Of a stretch of 64,000 nucleotides of DNA, positions 36,748 through 45,127 are shown piece after piece (within the stretch, counting starts at the first letter, position 1; every line of letters begins with the position of its first letter). Made by a program: the position numbers and the translations under genes. Source of the stretch: Rudaea sp. (lineage in GTDB: Bacteria > Pseudomonadota > Gammaproteobacteria > Xanthomonadales > Rhodanobacteraceae); assembly GCA_031291055.1 (NCBI GenBank), contig JARLJU010000089.1, positions 80,813 to 144,812 of the forward strand, given 5' to 3'. The notes below the pieces were generated by a model. That model saw only the letters and a program-made list of their open reading frames with translations, searched no databases and was not told where the DNA came from.

Positions 36748-37482
36748 CTATTGGCGCGGCTCGGTCGCCGGTTGAGTCTGGGCGGGCGATTTCTGCGATG
36801 GCGTTTCCAGGCGCTCAGTTGAAGCATTGGCCTTGGCTGATGCGGGTACGTCCAGGGGCTTCAACGCGCCGACATTGACGTGACCAAAACTGGTGCTGAT
36901 GTAGTCATCGAATTCCTTCTTCTGGTCAGCGTAGAACCGGTTGCCGGACACGAAGGACCCATCCGGTTGCTGGATGATCATGTTGCCGACAAACCCGGCA
37001 TGCGACCCGGTGATGTTGCGCCGTTCTTCTTCGTAACGGTTCAGCGCACGAGGCAAGGTGACCGCGTCGCCGTACTTGGCATCGAGCTGGCGGAATACCC
37101 CGTCCGCCTCGGTGCGTTGCTCGGGGGTCAATTCGGCATAGGCCGCGTGCAGGGCCGCGTCGGCCAGCTCACCGTGCTGTTCGGCCGCGATACCAAGCCA
37201 GGCAACTCCGCGGATCTTGTCGACCGGAAGGCTGCCGATGCCATTGAAATACATGATGCCGACATTGTATTGCGCAATCTTGTTGGCCCAGTAACCGGCC
37301 AGCTCGAACATTTCCAGCGCGGCGCGGTAGTCCCGGTTCTTCAGGTAAAACTGCGCCTTGTATTCGAAATACTTGCCGGGCACGAAGCGCCCGGACGGGT
37401 CATCCACGGCGAAGGCAGAAGACGCACTTGCCGCACAGATTCCTGCCAGCGCAATGACCATGAGGTGACGAATGGGTTGCAT
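36748..37482 (-). CDS. Secreted Sel1-like repeat protein
   Basis: The 244-residue protein has a signal peptide (LMVIALAGICAASASSAFA; GGAG before the ATG at 37482). A Sel1/TPR-like helical region follows (YRAALEMFELAGYWANKIAQYNVGIMYFNGIG, KIRGVAWLGIAAEQHG), then a charged C-terminal tail rich in Pro, Ala, Thr and Gln. Sel1 repeats mediate protein-protein contacts. It lies between the histidine kinase and trpE on the same strand and could be in the kinase transcript. The partner is unknown. Confidence 0.75.
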   Translation of the reverse strand: MQPIRHLMVIALAGICAASASSAFAVDDPSGRFVPGKYFEYKAQFYLKNRDYRAALEMFELAGYWANKIAQYNVGIMYFNGIGSLPVDKIRGVAWLGIAAEQHGELADAALHAAYAELTPEQRTEADGVFRQLDAKYGDAVTLPRALNRYEEERRNITGSHAGFVGNMIIQQPDGSFVSGNRFYADQKKEFDDYISTSFGHVNVGALKPLDVPASAKANASTERLETPSQKSPAQTQPATEPRQ

Positions 37483-37555
37483 GGAGCACTCCACAGTCAG
37501 TAGGTGAAGATCCAGACGAAAGCAAACGTACCACCGTTGCAGCAATCCATGCCAG

Positions 37556-39607
37556 TTACGCGCCGCCGAGCAGCGGTCGCCGCGGCATGCCGCGCAGGCG
37601 CAGGCGGAATTCCACTCCGCTGCCGTCATCCAGATTGCGCGCGCTCGCATCGCCGCGATGCGCCTCGGCGATCAGGCGCACGACGTACAGGCCCAGACCC
37701 AGATGCGGCGCATCGGCGCGGCCCGGAGTCGGCCCGACGGATTTGGCGGCCGCCGACGAACGCACACTGACCAGCGAATCGAACAGACGATCCTGCATCG
37801 CCGGCGGCAGCAACGGGCCACTGTTGGCGACGGCAATTTCGGCGCCGTCGTCGCGCGCGGTCAAGCTGATGCGGATCCAGCCGTCTTCCGGTGTGAAGCT
37901 GCGCGCATTGTCGAACAGTTTGTCGAGTGCCTGCGCGATCAGTTCCGGCGCGCCGTGCATGAGCAGCGGTCCCGGCAGTTCGCTGTCGAGCCGGCGTGGT
38001 GCGATCAGCGGTCGATACGCCTCTGCGCAACCGCGCACGACGGCGGCGAGATCGAAATCCTCGCCTTCCGCAGCGGCGATGGCGCGTTCCATGCGACTGG
38101 CCTCGCTCATTGCCCGCACGATCGCGCCCAGGCGTTCGGCGCCGCCGCGCGCACGTACCAGGTACGGTTGTGCGGCCGTCGGCATCGCCTGATGATCCAG
38201 GTTGTCGAGCGAGGACTTGACGATCGCCAGCGGTGTTTGCAATTCGTGCGACAGTTTGCTCGCCAGCGTGCGCAGGTAGTCGGTGTAGGCGCCAACTTCG
38301 TCGAGCAGACGTGCGAAGCTCCGCGCCAGATCGCCGAGTTCGTCATGCGCGTCAAGCAAGGGCAGCGGGATGTCCATTTTTCCATTGCCATGCAGTGCGC
38401 GCTCGGCGGCGTTGCGCAGGCGGCGGATACGCAGGCTGAGGGCGCTGGCGAAAACGAACAGCATGCTGCCGGCGACGGCGAGGGCGAGAAGGCTCGCGCC
38501 GACCAGGCCGAGCAGGGCGCGGTTGGTCAATAGCGGCAACGCGTCGCCGGTTTGTTCCAGCAGCAGGGCGCCACGCACTTCGCCTTCAGACTTCATCGGC
38601 ACGGCCGCGGCGAGTACGACCTGGTCGTCCGCGGTGGACGGATGCCAGGCGGTGGAGGCGACGCCCGACAGCGCCTGCCAGATTTCCGGCGAGGACAGGC
38701 GCGGCAGCGCCGTGGAAAAATCCTCGGCGCGCGTCAGTCCCGGTGCGATCAAGTGGCGATAGACCAGGCTCTCCAGCCAGCGCCGTCGCGAAGCGGATTC
38801 CGCCGTCGCACCTGCCAGCGTGCCGGTTTCGGCCACGACCCAGCCTTCGCCGCTGAGCAGGCGCGCGCGCATGCCTTCGGGAGCGAACTGGCCGAGTTCC
38901 GCCGACAGTTCCGGCGACGGCATCAGCAAGGGCAGTGGCTCGGAAATTTCCGCGGCCGGCAGCGCCGCATCGAAGACGCTCAGGCCAAGCTTGTCGGGCA
39001 TTTGTGCGCGCGGCAGGCGCAGTTCGACGCGGTAACCGCTGCCGTCCTCCTGCCAGACCCCGTCGAGCGTCGTCGGCAGCGCATTGTCGCTTGCGTCGGT
39101 GAGCGTCAGCGCATCGAACCGTCCCGGCGCCGCGCTCGCCAGCAGATAGCGTCGCGTCAGGGCTCCGCGCTCCAGGCTCAGGGTGAGATGATCGCTGACC
39201 GCGGCTTGTGGATCGCTGGCATCCACACGCGTGCGCGTTGCATCGTGCACATCGGCAAACAGGTACAGCCAATGGCGGTCGGCACAAAGCAGCAAGGTGG
39301 CTTTGTGCGCATCATTCGGCGGGCCGGCGTTTTGCGCGTAGGCAGACAGCGCACCCCAGTCGTTTCCGTAGCCGTCGATCGTGATGCCGCCCGCGGGTGC
39401 GTCGTGAACATAAATGGCGGCGCCTACCGGCGGCAGCTGCGCATTCAGCGCACCGAGACTGCGCGCAAGCGCGCGCGCCGATGCGATCAGGGTCTGCTCC
39501 TGGCCCTGGCGCAGCAATTCCTCCATCTGCCGCACGAACAGCCAGCCCGCGAACGGCAACGCGAGCGTGGACAGGGCGATCATGAGGAGTTTGAAACGCA
39601 GTGACAT
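37556..39607 (-). CDS. Sensor histidine kinase, PdsS-like
   Basis: The 683-residue protein has an N-terminal TM segment (about 6-25), a large periplasmic sensor of about 330 residues, TM2 (about 366-391), a HAMP-like linker, a HisKA motif KLSHELQTPLA with phosphoacceptor His454, and an ATPase domain (LDKLFDNARSFTPEDG, then GLGLYVVRLIAEAHRG). The size and large sensor resemble the 'proteobacterial dedicated sortase system' kinase family. It follows its response regulator by about 100 bp on the same strand. The signal sensed is unknown. Confidence 0.85.
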   Translation of the reverse strand: MSLRFKLLMIALSTLALPFAGWLFVRQMEELLRQGQEQTLIASARALARSLGALNAQLPPVGAAIYVHDAPAGGITIDGYGNDWGALSAYAQNAGPPNDAHKATLLLCADRHWLYLFADVHDATRTRVDASDPQAAVSDHLTLSLERGALTRRYLLASAAPGRFDALTLTDASDNALPTTLDGVWQEDGSGYRVELRLPRAQMPDKLGLSVFDAALPAAEISEPLPLLMPSPELSAELGQFAPEGMRARLLSGEGWVVAETGTLAGATAESASRRRWLESLVYRHLIAPGLTRAEDFSTALPRLSSPEIWQALSGVASTAWHPSTADDQVVLAAAVPMKSEGEVRGALLLEQTGDALPLLTNRALLGLVGASLLALAVAGSMLFVFASALSLRIRRLRNAAERALHGNGKMDIPLPLLDAHDELGDLARSFARLLDEVGAYTDYLRTLASKLSHELQTPLAIVKSSLDNLDHQAMPTAAQPYLVRARGGAERLGAIVRAMSEASRMERAIAAAEGEDFDLAAVVRGCAEAYRPLIAPRRLDSELPGPLLMHGAPELIAQALDKLFDNARSFTPEDGWIRISLTARDDGAEIAVANSGPLLPPAMQDRLFDSLVSVRSSAAAKSVGPTPGRADAPHLGLGLYVVRLIAEAHRGDASARNLDDGSGVEFRLRLRGMPRRPLLGGA

Positions 39608-39629
39608 GGGGGTTGTCGGTTGTCAGTTT

Positions 39630-39699
39630 TTGGTTGTCGGTAAAAGCGGCCACGTTGCCGAGCTAAGGTTTTTTCCAACAGCCGGGAACCGACAACCAA
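39630..39699. repeat. 12-bp perfect inverted repeat between response regulator and kinase genes
   Basis: TTGGTTGTCGGT at 39630-39641 is exactly complementary to ACCGACAACCAA at 39688-39699, with 46 bases between. Further copies of GTTGTCGGT/GTTGTCAG stand immediately before (39612-39626). In the mRNA this would form a hairpin in the leader of the kinase gene and could slow transcription or translation. Alternatively it is the remnant of a small repeat element. Confidence 0.6.
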
Positions 39700-39709
39700 C
39701 AACAATCCC

Positions 39710-40399
39710 CTACGGTTTCCACCGATACCCCGCGCCATGCACGGTTTCGATCGCATCGAAATTGGGATCGATGGCGATGAACTTCTTGCGTATGCGTTTG
39801 ACATGCGATGTGATCGTGGCGTCGTCGACGACGACCTGCGCCTCGCGCATCAACTGGTCACGGTTCTTTACGTGTCCCGGGAAGCGCACCAGCGTGTGCA
39901 CCATCCAGAATTCGGTCACGGTCAACGGCACTTCGCTGCCGTTCCAGGTGATGCGCATGCGTTCGGATTCGAGCTTGAGCGGGCCGTGTTCGACCACGGT
40001 TTCCTTCGACGACGGTTTACTCAGCGCATCCAGACGCCGGAACAGCGCGCTGATGCGGGCGGCCAGATGGTGCAGGCTCACGTCCTTGGTCAGGTAGTCG
40101 TCGGCACCCAGGCGCAGGCCCGATATGACATCGAAATCCGAATCGCGTGCAGTCAGGAAGATGATTGGCAGCGTGGGCGATTTCGCACGCAGTTCGCGGC
40201 ACAGCTCGAAGCCGCCCTCGGGTTCGTCGCCGAGGCCGACATCGATGATGACCAGTTCGGGCAAGCGCAGGCCGAACGCGCGGCTGGCATCGGGGCGCGA
40301 GCCGTAGCCGTGCACTTGATAGCCAATGCGCGTCAGTGCCTCGACGTAGTTGGCGCGGATGGCGGGTTCGTCCTCGACGATGGCGATGCTGCGGGCCAT
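39710..40399 (-). CDS. Response regulator, PdsR-like (OmpR family)
   Basis: The 229-residue protein has a receiver domain (SIAIVEDEPAIRANYVEAL, phospho-acceptor Asp53 in IIDVGLGDE, FLTARDSDFDVISGLRLGADDYLTKD) and an OmpR-type winged helix (VTEFWMVHTLVRFPGHVKNRDQLM, TITSHVKRIRKKF, GAGYRWKP). The run DSDFDVISGLRLGADDYLTKDVSLHHLAARI is, from memory, characteristic of the dedicated-sortase response regulator family. It is first in the pair and the kinase follows. No sortase gene is in the window. The ATG at 40399 gives the usual start. Confidence 0.87.
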   Translation of the reverse strand: MARSIAIVEDEPAIRANYVEALTRIGYQVHGYGSRPDASRAFGLRLPELVIIDVGLGDEPEGGFELCRELRAKSPTLPIIFLTARDSDFDVISGLRLGADDYLTKDVSLHHLAARISALFRRLDALSKPSSKETVVEHGPLKLESERMRITWNGSEVPLTVTEFWMVHTLVRFPGHVKNRDQLMREAQVVVDDATITSHVKRIRKKFIAIDPNFDAIETVHGAGYRWKP

Positions 40400-40649
40400 G
40401 GGGCAAGCCTTGCAAGGGATGATGCAACGAGCATACGGGGCTCGTGCGGACGGCACAATCGTCGCGGTGCAGATGCCACAACTTCGCCACAACTTGTCGC
40501 CGCTGCGCCGCATTCGCGGCCGCAATGGCGCAGGCGCCGACGCGACTCTGACGCTGCGCCGATACCGCGCATGCCGAGTTCCAGGATTGCCCTGATCCCA
40601 GGCATCAACAATCTGCATCTGAGTGCCACCCTTGCACAAGGCCACCGCC

Positions 40650-40766
40650 ATGAAAACCGACCGCCCCGAAGCCAATGCCGAACTGACCCGCAGTTTCGAA
40701 CCGTTGCGCATCGGCTTCGCCGTACTCGCCCTGCTGCTGGGTCTGATCGCCAGCTTGCGCTTCTGA
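40650..40766 (+). CDS. Tiny single-pass membrane protein (38 aa)
   Basis: A 38-codon frame: a charged N terminus (MKTDRPEANAELTRSFEPLR) followed by one hydrophobic helix (IGFAVLALLLGLIASLRF) to the stop. It is divergent from the response regulator gene and is followed at once by a second short ORF and a strong terminator, which supports real expression. The ribosome-binding site is weak. I know no family. Confidence 0.45.
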   Translation: MKTDRPEANAELTRSFEPLRIGFAVLALLLGLIASLRF

Positions 40767-40792
40767 TGATGCGTGCAAACGAGGAGAGAAAG

Positions 40793-40960
40793 ATGGACGT
40801 CTACCTGCCTGCCGACTTCTACCGCCTGCGCGACAATCTGCACGATTGGCGCGATGCGCCAGCCGCTGACCCGGAACAATGGCTGGCGCCGCGGGAGAAC
40901 TGCACTGCAATCCACGCGGTTTCCGATGCCTGCGCCGACCCGCTCTGGCGCGTGTTCTGA
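40793..40960 (+). CDS. Small soluble hypothetical protein (55 aa)
   Basis: A 55-residue acidic protein (MDVYLPADFYRLRDNLHDW..., ending DPLWRVF). An AGGAG lies seven to eight bases before the ATG. An in-frame ATG at 40766-40769 overlaps the stop of the preceding 38-codon ORF and could also be used. Two Cys residues, no membrane segment. The two tiny genes and the terminator at 41036 form a small transcription unit. Function unknown. Confidence 0.5.
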   Translation: MDVYLPADFYRLRDNLHDWRDAPAADPEQWLAPRENCTAIHAVSDACADPLWRVF

Positions 40961-41035
40961 TTTGAACAGGGTGGCCAGGAATGTTCGCTTTTGACTTTCG
41001 CGATCAGTGACGATCGCCCCAGACAGTTTCCCTGA

Positions 41036-41096
41036 CCGCGCCGCGGGAGTCGAGCCCCTCCCCCAACCTCAGATGGCTCCCGCGGCGCGGGTTTTT
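41036..41096 (+). terminator. Strong rho-independent terminator
   Basis: Arms CCGCGCCGCGGGAG (41036-41049) and CTCCCGCGGCGCGG (41077-41090) pair over 14 bp, followed by GTTTTTAT. It ends the transcript of the small plus-strand ORFs; the T-run overlaps the end of rpe on the other strand, so rpe transcripts may also fold here. Confidence 0.85.
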
Positions 41097-41763
41097 ATGC
41101 GGAAATGGCCTGCCGCATCGCGGCGATGACGGCGCGATAGTCCTTGTGGCCGAAAATCGCCGAGCCGGCGACGAAGGTATCGGCGCCGGCTTTGGCTATC
41201 TCGGCGATATTGTCCACTTTTACACCGCCGTCGATTTCCAGCCGGATGGCGCGGCCGCTGCGGTCGATGAGTTCGCGCGCGCGGCGCAATTTTTCCAGCG
41301 CAGTGGGAATGAAGCTCTGGCCGCCGAAGCCGGGATTGACCGACATGATGAGGACGAGATCGAGCTTGTCGATCACGTAGTCCAGATAATTGAGCGAGGT
41401 TGCCGGATTGAACACGAGGCCGGCCTTGCAGCCGCATTCATGGATAAGGCCGATCGTGCGGTCGATGTGTTCGCTCGCCTCGGGATGAAAGCTGATCAGG
41501 CTGGCGCCGGCCTTGGCGAAATCCGGAATGATCCGGTCCACCGGCTTGACCATCAGATGCACATCGATCGGTGCCGTCACGCCATGCTTGCGCAGCGCTT
41601 CGCAGACCAGTGGACCGATGGTCAGATTCGGCACGTAGTGGTTGTCCATCACGTCGAAATGGATCCAGTCCGCTCCGGCAGCGAGCACGTTGCCGACTTC
41701 TTCGCCGAGCCTGGCGAAGTCCGCGGAAAGGATCGATGGCGCAATGGCGGCAGACTGCTTCAT
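41095..41763 (-). CDS. rpe: Ribulose-phosphate 3-epimerase
   Basis: The 222-residue TIM barrel has the Rpe motifs [36 protein letters not shown] (metal His/Asp), [41 protein letters not shown] and [12 protein letters not shown]. It interconverts ribulose-5-P and xylulose-5-P in the pentose phosphate pathway. In Pseudomonas rpe-gph-trpE are adjacent; here gph is absent and about 4.5 kb separate rpe from trpE. It follows djlA by 36 bp. Confidence 0.96.
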   Translation of the reverse strand: MKQSAAIAPSILSADFARLGEEVGNVLAAGADWIHFDVMDNHYVPNLTIGPLVCEALRKHGVTAPIDVHLMVKPVDRIIPDFAKAGASLISFHPEASEHIDRTIGLIHECGCKAGLVFNPATSLNYLDYVIDKLDLVLIMSVNPGFGGQSFIPTALEKLRRARELIDRSGRAIRLEIDGGVKVDNIAEIAKAGADTFVAGSAIFGHKDYRAVIAAMRQAISA

Positions 41764-41799
41764 ATTGTTTCCGGCAAGCGGGACGCGACAACAATCATC

Positions 41800-42582
41800 T
41801 TACTTGATGTGGCGCTCCGCGCGAATTCGCTCGTACGCCGTGTTGATTTCGCGTGCGCGCTCTTCGGCACGGCGCTTGAGTTCTTCCGGCACGTCGCCGA
41901 GCTTGTCCGGATGATGCTGGCTGATGAGCTTGCGATAGGCGCGCTTGATCTCGCTGTCGCCGGCGTTGCGCTCCAGGCCGAGCACGGCGTAAGGATCCTT
42001 GCCCGGCGCGTTCCCGTGCGGCGCCTGGCGCGACGAGTCGGGTCCGCTGCCGCGCGCGGCATAGGCATAGCCCTTCATCGCCGCGAGCGCCGCCAGTTCG
42101 CGCTCGTGCACGCCGAGCGCCCAGCACAGCTGGCGCACGATCGCGAGCTTGCCCGGCACCAGCGGTCCTTCCGCGTAGACGATGTCGAGCAGCATGTCGA
42201 GCAGCAGGTAAGCCAGGTCGCGCCGGCCATGACACCAGGCTTTCAGGTCGGCAATTGCCAGATGCACGGGAAAGCCGTCCTGCTTGCCGGCGGTAAAGCG
42301 CTCGATCGCGTTCGCGCGTTGCGCGGGGGTGAGCTGCATCCGCGTCATCAGGTTTTCGACGGCGGCGATTTCCTGTTCGGAGACGCGACCGTCGGATTTG
42401 GCAATGGCGCCGGCCAGGCCGAACAGCGGTGCGATGAACGTTGCCGAAGCAGCGGGGCGCGGCGGCCGCATCGCGCCGCTATCCCAAAGATGGCCGATGG
42501 CCACGCCGATCAGGATGCCGAACGGATGACGAAACAGCAGGAATCCAATCAGGCCGCCGATCAGCTTGCCGAGAATGCTCAT
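41800..42582 (-). CDS. djlA: Membrane-anchored DnaJ-like co-chaperone (DjlA)
   Basis: The 260-residue protein has an N-terminal membrane segment ([27 protein letters not shown]), a TerB-like domain (about 50-160, [26 protein letters not shown]) and a C-terminal J domain with the HPD motif ([17 protein letters not shown]). This is the DjlA layout, a DnaK co-chaperone at the inner membrane. Its ATG overlaps the cytochrome c stop by 4 bp, so the two are translationally coupled. Confidence 0.9.
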   Translation of the reverse strand: MSILGKLIGGLIGFLLFRHPFGILIGVAIGHLWDSGAMRPPRPAASATFIAPLFGLAGAIAKSDGRVSEQEIAAVENLMTRMQLTPAQRANAIERFTAGKQDGFPVHLAIADLKAWCHGRRDLAYLLLDMLLDIVYAEGPLVPGKLAIVRQLCWALGVHERELAALAAMKGYAYAARGSGPDSSRQAPHGNAPGKDPYAVLGLERNAGDSEIKRAYRKLISQHHPDKLGDVPEELKRRAEERAREINTAYERIRAERHIK

Positions 42583-42902
42583 GGAAGGCGGGACTCGGCC
42601 GGCTGCTGGCCCGCATACCACTGCAGCACCTGGTCGAGTTCCGCGGCGTTGAGCATGCCGGCCGCCGCCCGCATGGCGGCCACATCGCGCGCGCCTGAGC
42701 GGTACTGGCTCAGTGCACTGCGCAGATACTCCAGATTCTGGCCGGCAAGGTTCGGAATGGTCTTGCCTGTCGCGATACCGAGTTCGCCGTGGCAGGCGGC
42801 GCACAGGCCGAGCCGCTGCGGAGGGGATTGCGCGCCCGCGGAAAATGCGATTCCGGCGCCGGCGATTGCAAGACTGATGGCGATCAAGGAGTGCATGTGC
42901 AT
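42579..42902 (-). CDS. Small periplasmic class I cytochrome c
   Basis: The 107-residue protein has a signal peptide ([19 protein letters not shown]), a heme-attachment motif LCAACH (Cys34, Cys37, His38), and a downstream Met for axial ligation in the [10 protein letters not shown] region. It resembles the short cytochrome c4/c5-like electron carriers. Two ATGs (42902 and 42896) are possible; the first is listed. It is coupled to djlA by ATGA overlap and is divergent from purC. Confidence 0.85.
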   Translation of the reverse strand: MHMHSLIAISLAIAGAGIAFSAGAQSPPQRLGLCAACHGELGIATGKTIPNLAGQNLEYLRSALSQYRSGARDVAAMRAAAGMLNAAELDQVLQWYAGQQPAESRLP

Positions 42903-43005
42903 GGGAAGAAGTGACCGGGCCGCGATTTTAGCAGCCCCGTCGAATCTACCGCCGGATTGCGCCACGCTCCCGGTAGAATGCGCGTCTGATCCCGGAGCCC
43001 CTGCC

Positions 43006-43902
43006 GTGCCAACCACCCTGCTGCAATCCGATCTTCCCGGTCTCAACCTGATCCATCGCGGCAAGGTACGCGATGTCTACGCGTTGTCGGATCGCGAGTT
43101 GCTGATCGTCGCGACCGACCGCCTGAGCGCCTTCGACGTCGTGCTGCCGGACCCGATTCCGGGCAAGGGCGAGATGCTCTGCCAGATCTCGAATTTCTGG
43201 TTCGCCAGGACCGCGCATCTGCTCCGCAACCATCTGACCGGCGTGCCGGTTGCCGAGGTATTGCCACACGGCGTGGATGCGCGTTTGTACACGACGCGCA
43301 GCGTGGTTGCCAGGCGCCTCAAGGCAGTCCCGATCGAGGCGATTGCGCGCGGTTACCTGATCGGCTCGGGCTGGAAGGATTACCAGGCCACCGGGGTGCT
43401 GTGCGGGATCAAGCTGCCGGAGGGTCTGCACCAGGCCGAGAAACTCCGCGAGCCGATCTTTACCCCGTCGACCAAGGCTGGCGCGGGAGCGCATGACGAG
43501 AACATCGGTTTCGACCGCGTGGTCGCCGCGATCGGCGGCGATTTGGCCGAACAGGTGCGCGACGCGACACTGAAGATATACGCGTTCGCCGCGAGCTACG
43601 CGGCCGAGCGCGGCATCCTCGTCGCCGACACCAAGTTTGAGTTCGGCACCGACGAGAACGGCAAACTCTACGTCATGGACGAAATGCTGACACCGGATTC
43701 CTCGCGCTTCTGGCCGGCCGACCAATACCGCGTCGGCATCAGCCCGCCGAGCTATGACAAGCAGTTCGTGCGCGATTACCTGGAAACGCTGGACTGGAAC
43801 AAGACTGCGCCGGGGCCACGCCTTCCGGCGGCCGTGATCGCAGGCACGGCGGCCAAGTATGCCGAGGCGCTGCAGCGGCTGGCCGGAATAGTGCTGGATT
43901 GA
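43006..43902 (+). CDS. purC: SAICAR synthase (phosphoribosylaminoimidazole-succinocarboxamide synthase), long form
   Basis: The 298-residue protein begins [23 protein letters not shown], then [44 protein letters not shown], and [11 protein letters not shown]...[14 protein letters not shown]. It is the longer PurC type also seen in yeast and Xanthomonas, not the roughly 237-residue E. coli type. It adds aspartate to CAIR in purine synthesis. The start is the GTG at 43006 with GGAG upstream; the longer open frame upstream is antisense to cytochrome c, djlA and rpe. Confidence 0.94.
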   Translation: MPTTLLQSDLPGLNLIHRGKVRDVYALSDRELLIVATDRLSAFDVVLPDPIPGKGEMLCQISNFWFARTAHLLRNHLTGVPVAEVLPHGVDARLYTTRSVVARRLKAVPIEAIARGYLIGSGWKDYQATGVLCGIKLPEGLHQAEKLREPIFTPSTKAGAGAHDENIGFDRVVAAIGGDLAEQVRDATLKIYAFAASYAAERGILVADTKFEFGTDENGKLYVMDEMLTPDSSRFWPADQYRVGISPPSYDKQFVRDYLETLDWNKTAPGPRLPAAVIAGTAAKYAEALQRLAGIVLD

Positions 43903-43939
43903 GCTAGACTGCGCCCGTGCAACCACGGGAGCAGCGTCC

Positions 43940-44440
43940 ATGAATGCGATTCCGACCGGGTCCTCCACCGATCAGCGCCGCGAAGTCGATCGCTGGCTTG
44001 GCAACTACAGCGAAGACCATCGCAATTCCACAAATATACTGATTCACTGGATCTGTGTACCGCTGATTCTGTGGACGGTCGTTGCCTTGCTCTGGGTTCT
44101 GCCCGTGCCTGCGGCGCTCGGTCGTGCCGGGCTGTGGTCGGGCGTTGCCATGTTCCTGGCACTGACGTTCTATCTGCGCTTGTCGCGGCCGCTCGGCTTC
44201 GGCATGCTCATCGCGTTCGTCGCGCTCGGCCTGATCACCGAGGGCCTGTATCGAAGTCTCGGTCCGGGTACGTTGTTGTGGCTGGCAATCGGCGTATTCG
44301 TGCTTGCCTGGATCGCGCAATTCGTCGGCCACAGGATCGAAGGCAAGAAGCCATCGTTCCTGACCGATCTGGCCTACCTGCTCATCGGTCCGGCGTGGAT
44401 TGTGGCGAAGATCATGCGGCGGCTGGGCATCGCTTATTGA
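43940..44440 (+). CDS. DUF962 / Mpo1-like membrane protein
   Basis: The 166-residue protein has the family N terminus (RWLGNYSEDHRNSTNILIHWICVPLILWTV, with the H-x-N and H-W motif) and four hydrophobic segments. It ends in LTDLAYLLIGPAWIVAKIMRRLG. The yeast relative Mpo1 is an iron-dependent dioxygenase of 2-hydroxy fatty acids in the membrane; a similar lipid role is possible here. It lies 37 bp after purC and may be co-transcribed with it. Confidence 0.83.
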   Translation: MNAIPTGSSTDQRREVDRWLGNYSEDHRNSTNILIHWICVPLILWTVVALLWVLPVPAALGRAGLWSGVAMFLALTFYLRLSRPLGFGMLIAFVALGLITEGLYRSLGPGTLLWLAIGVFVLAWIAQFVGHRIEGKKPSFLTDLAYLLIGPAWIVAKIMRRLGIAY

Positions 44441-44480
44441 ACGGCGGGATTTTCGCGCAGGGTTTCTTGTTTCGAAAAAA

Positions 44481-44505
44481 ACAAGGCGCCGTTGCGGCGC
44501 CTTGT
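44481..44505. terminator. Terminator between converging genes
   Basis: A perfect 10-bp stem (ACAAGGCGCC and GGCGCCTTGT) with a 5-base loop GTTGC lies between the DUF962 gene and the converging membrane protein gene. The A-run just before it (GAAAAAAACA) gives a T-run on the minus strand, so it mainly ends the minus-strand transcript. Confidence 0.8.
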
Positions 44506-44528
44506 GTCTTGCAAGTCAACATCTTGAC

Positions 44529-44942
44529 TCAATGCATCGACATCGTACCGAGCATGCCGATCAGCACGCTGCCGAAGACGAAGAACAGGATAACGCTGAG
44601 CACGATCTCGATAATGATCTGCACGAGGGTCACCAGGCAGGCCTTGCCAAAGCCCATCTGTGCACCGTCCGGCCGTTTCACAAGCGCGTTCAGGATGGCC
44701 GCATAGAGCACGAACACGATGACCAGCGACACCAGCGAGCTGAGGCCACCTGCTCCCAGCACCATGTTCAAGACATAACTGACAATGCCCGCGGCGATGG
44801 TCTCGACGATGGCCGCGACAAGCGCCATCAGGAATTTCGGCGTGAACCCGGCGACTATCCGCGTCGCCAGCATGATGATCAGTGCGCCGACCCCAAAGGC
44901 AACGGCCAGCATTACCAGCACATAAAGAATAGCTGTAACCAT
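44529..44942 (-). CDS. Small multipass membrane protein (137 aa)
   Basis: From the ATG at 44942 (GGGGA upstream) the protein has four hydrophobic segments: residues about 2-25, 35-60, 65-85 and 105-130. There are no charged active-site motifs, and I know no family. It lies 185 bp downstream of the RND exporter gene on the same strand and could be a last, loosely linked member of that operon. Confidence 0.7.
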   Translation of the reverse strand: MVTAILYVLVMLAVAFGVGALIIMLATRIVAGFTPKFLMALVAAIVETIAAGIVSYVLNMVLGAGGLSSLVSLVIVFVLYAAILNALVKRPDGAQMGFGKACLVTLVQIIIEIVLSVILFFVFGSVLIGMLGTMSMH

Positions 44943-45127
44943 GATTTTTCCCCGACAGTGATTGTACGAATTCAAACTCGATTTGCAGCGCTTCCTGCGC
45001 GAGTGGCTCCTGCAACCTTCGGGCGAATCCCTGTCCCGCGTCCCTCCCGATTTCTGGGTCGTTGGAGCGTTCGATCGAAAGCAACCGTACTAACGTTCTC
45101 AGCTACCCAAAGCGAACAGCGCCAAGC

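Noticed and set aside
41146..43005. Long upstream extension of the purC frame
   Set aside because: The extension is antisense to rpe, djlA and cytochrome c; the family N terminus fits the GTG at 43006.
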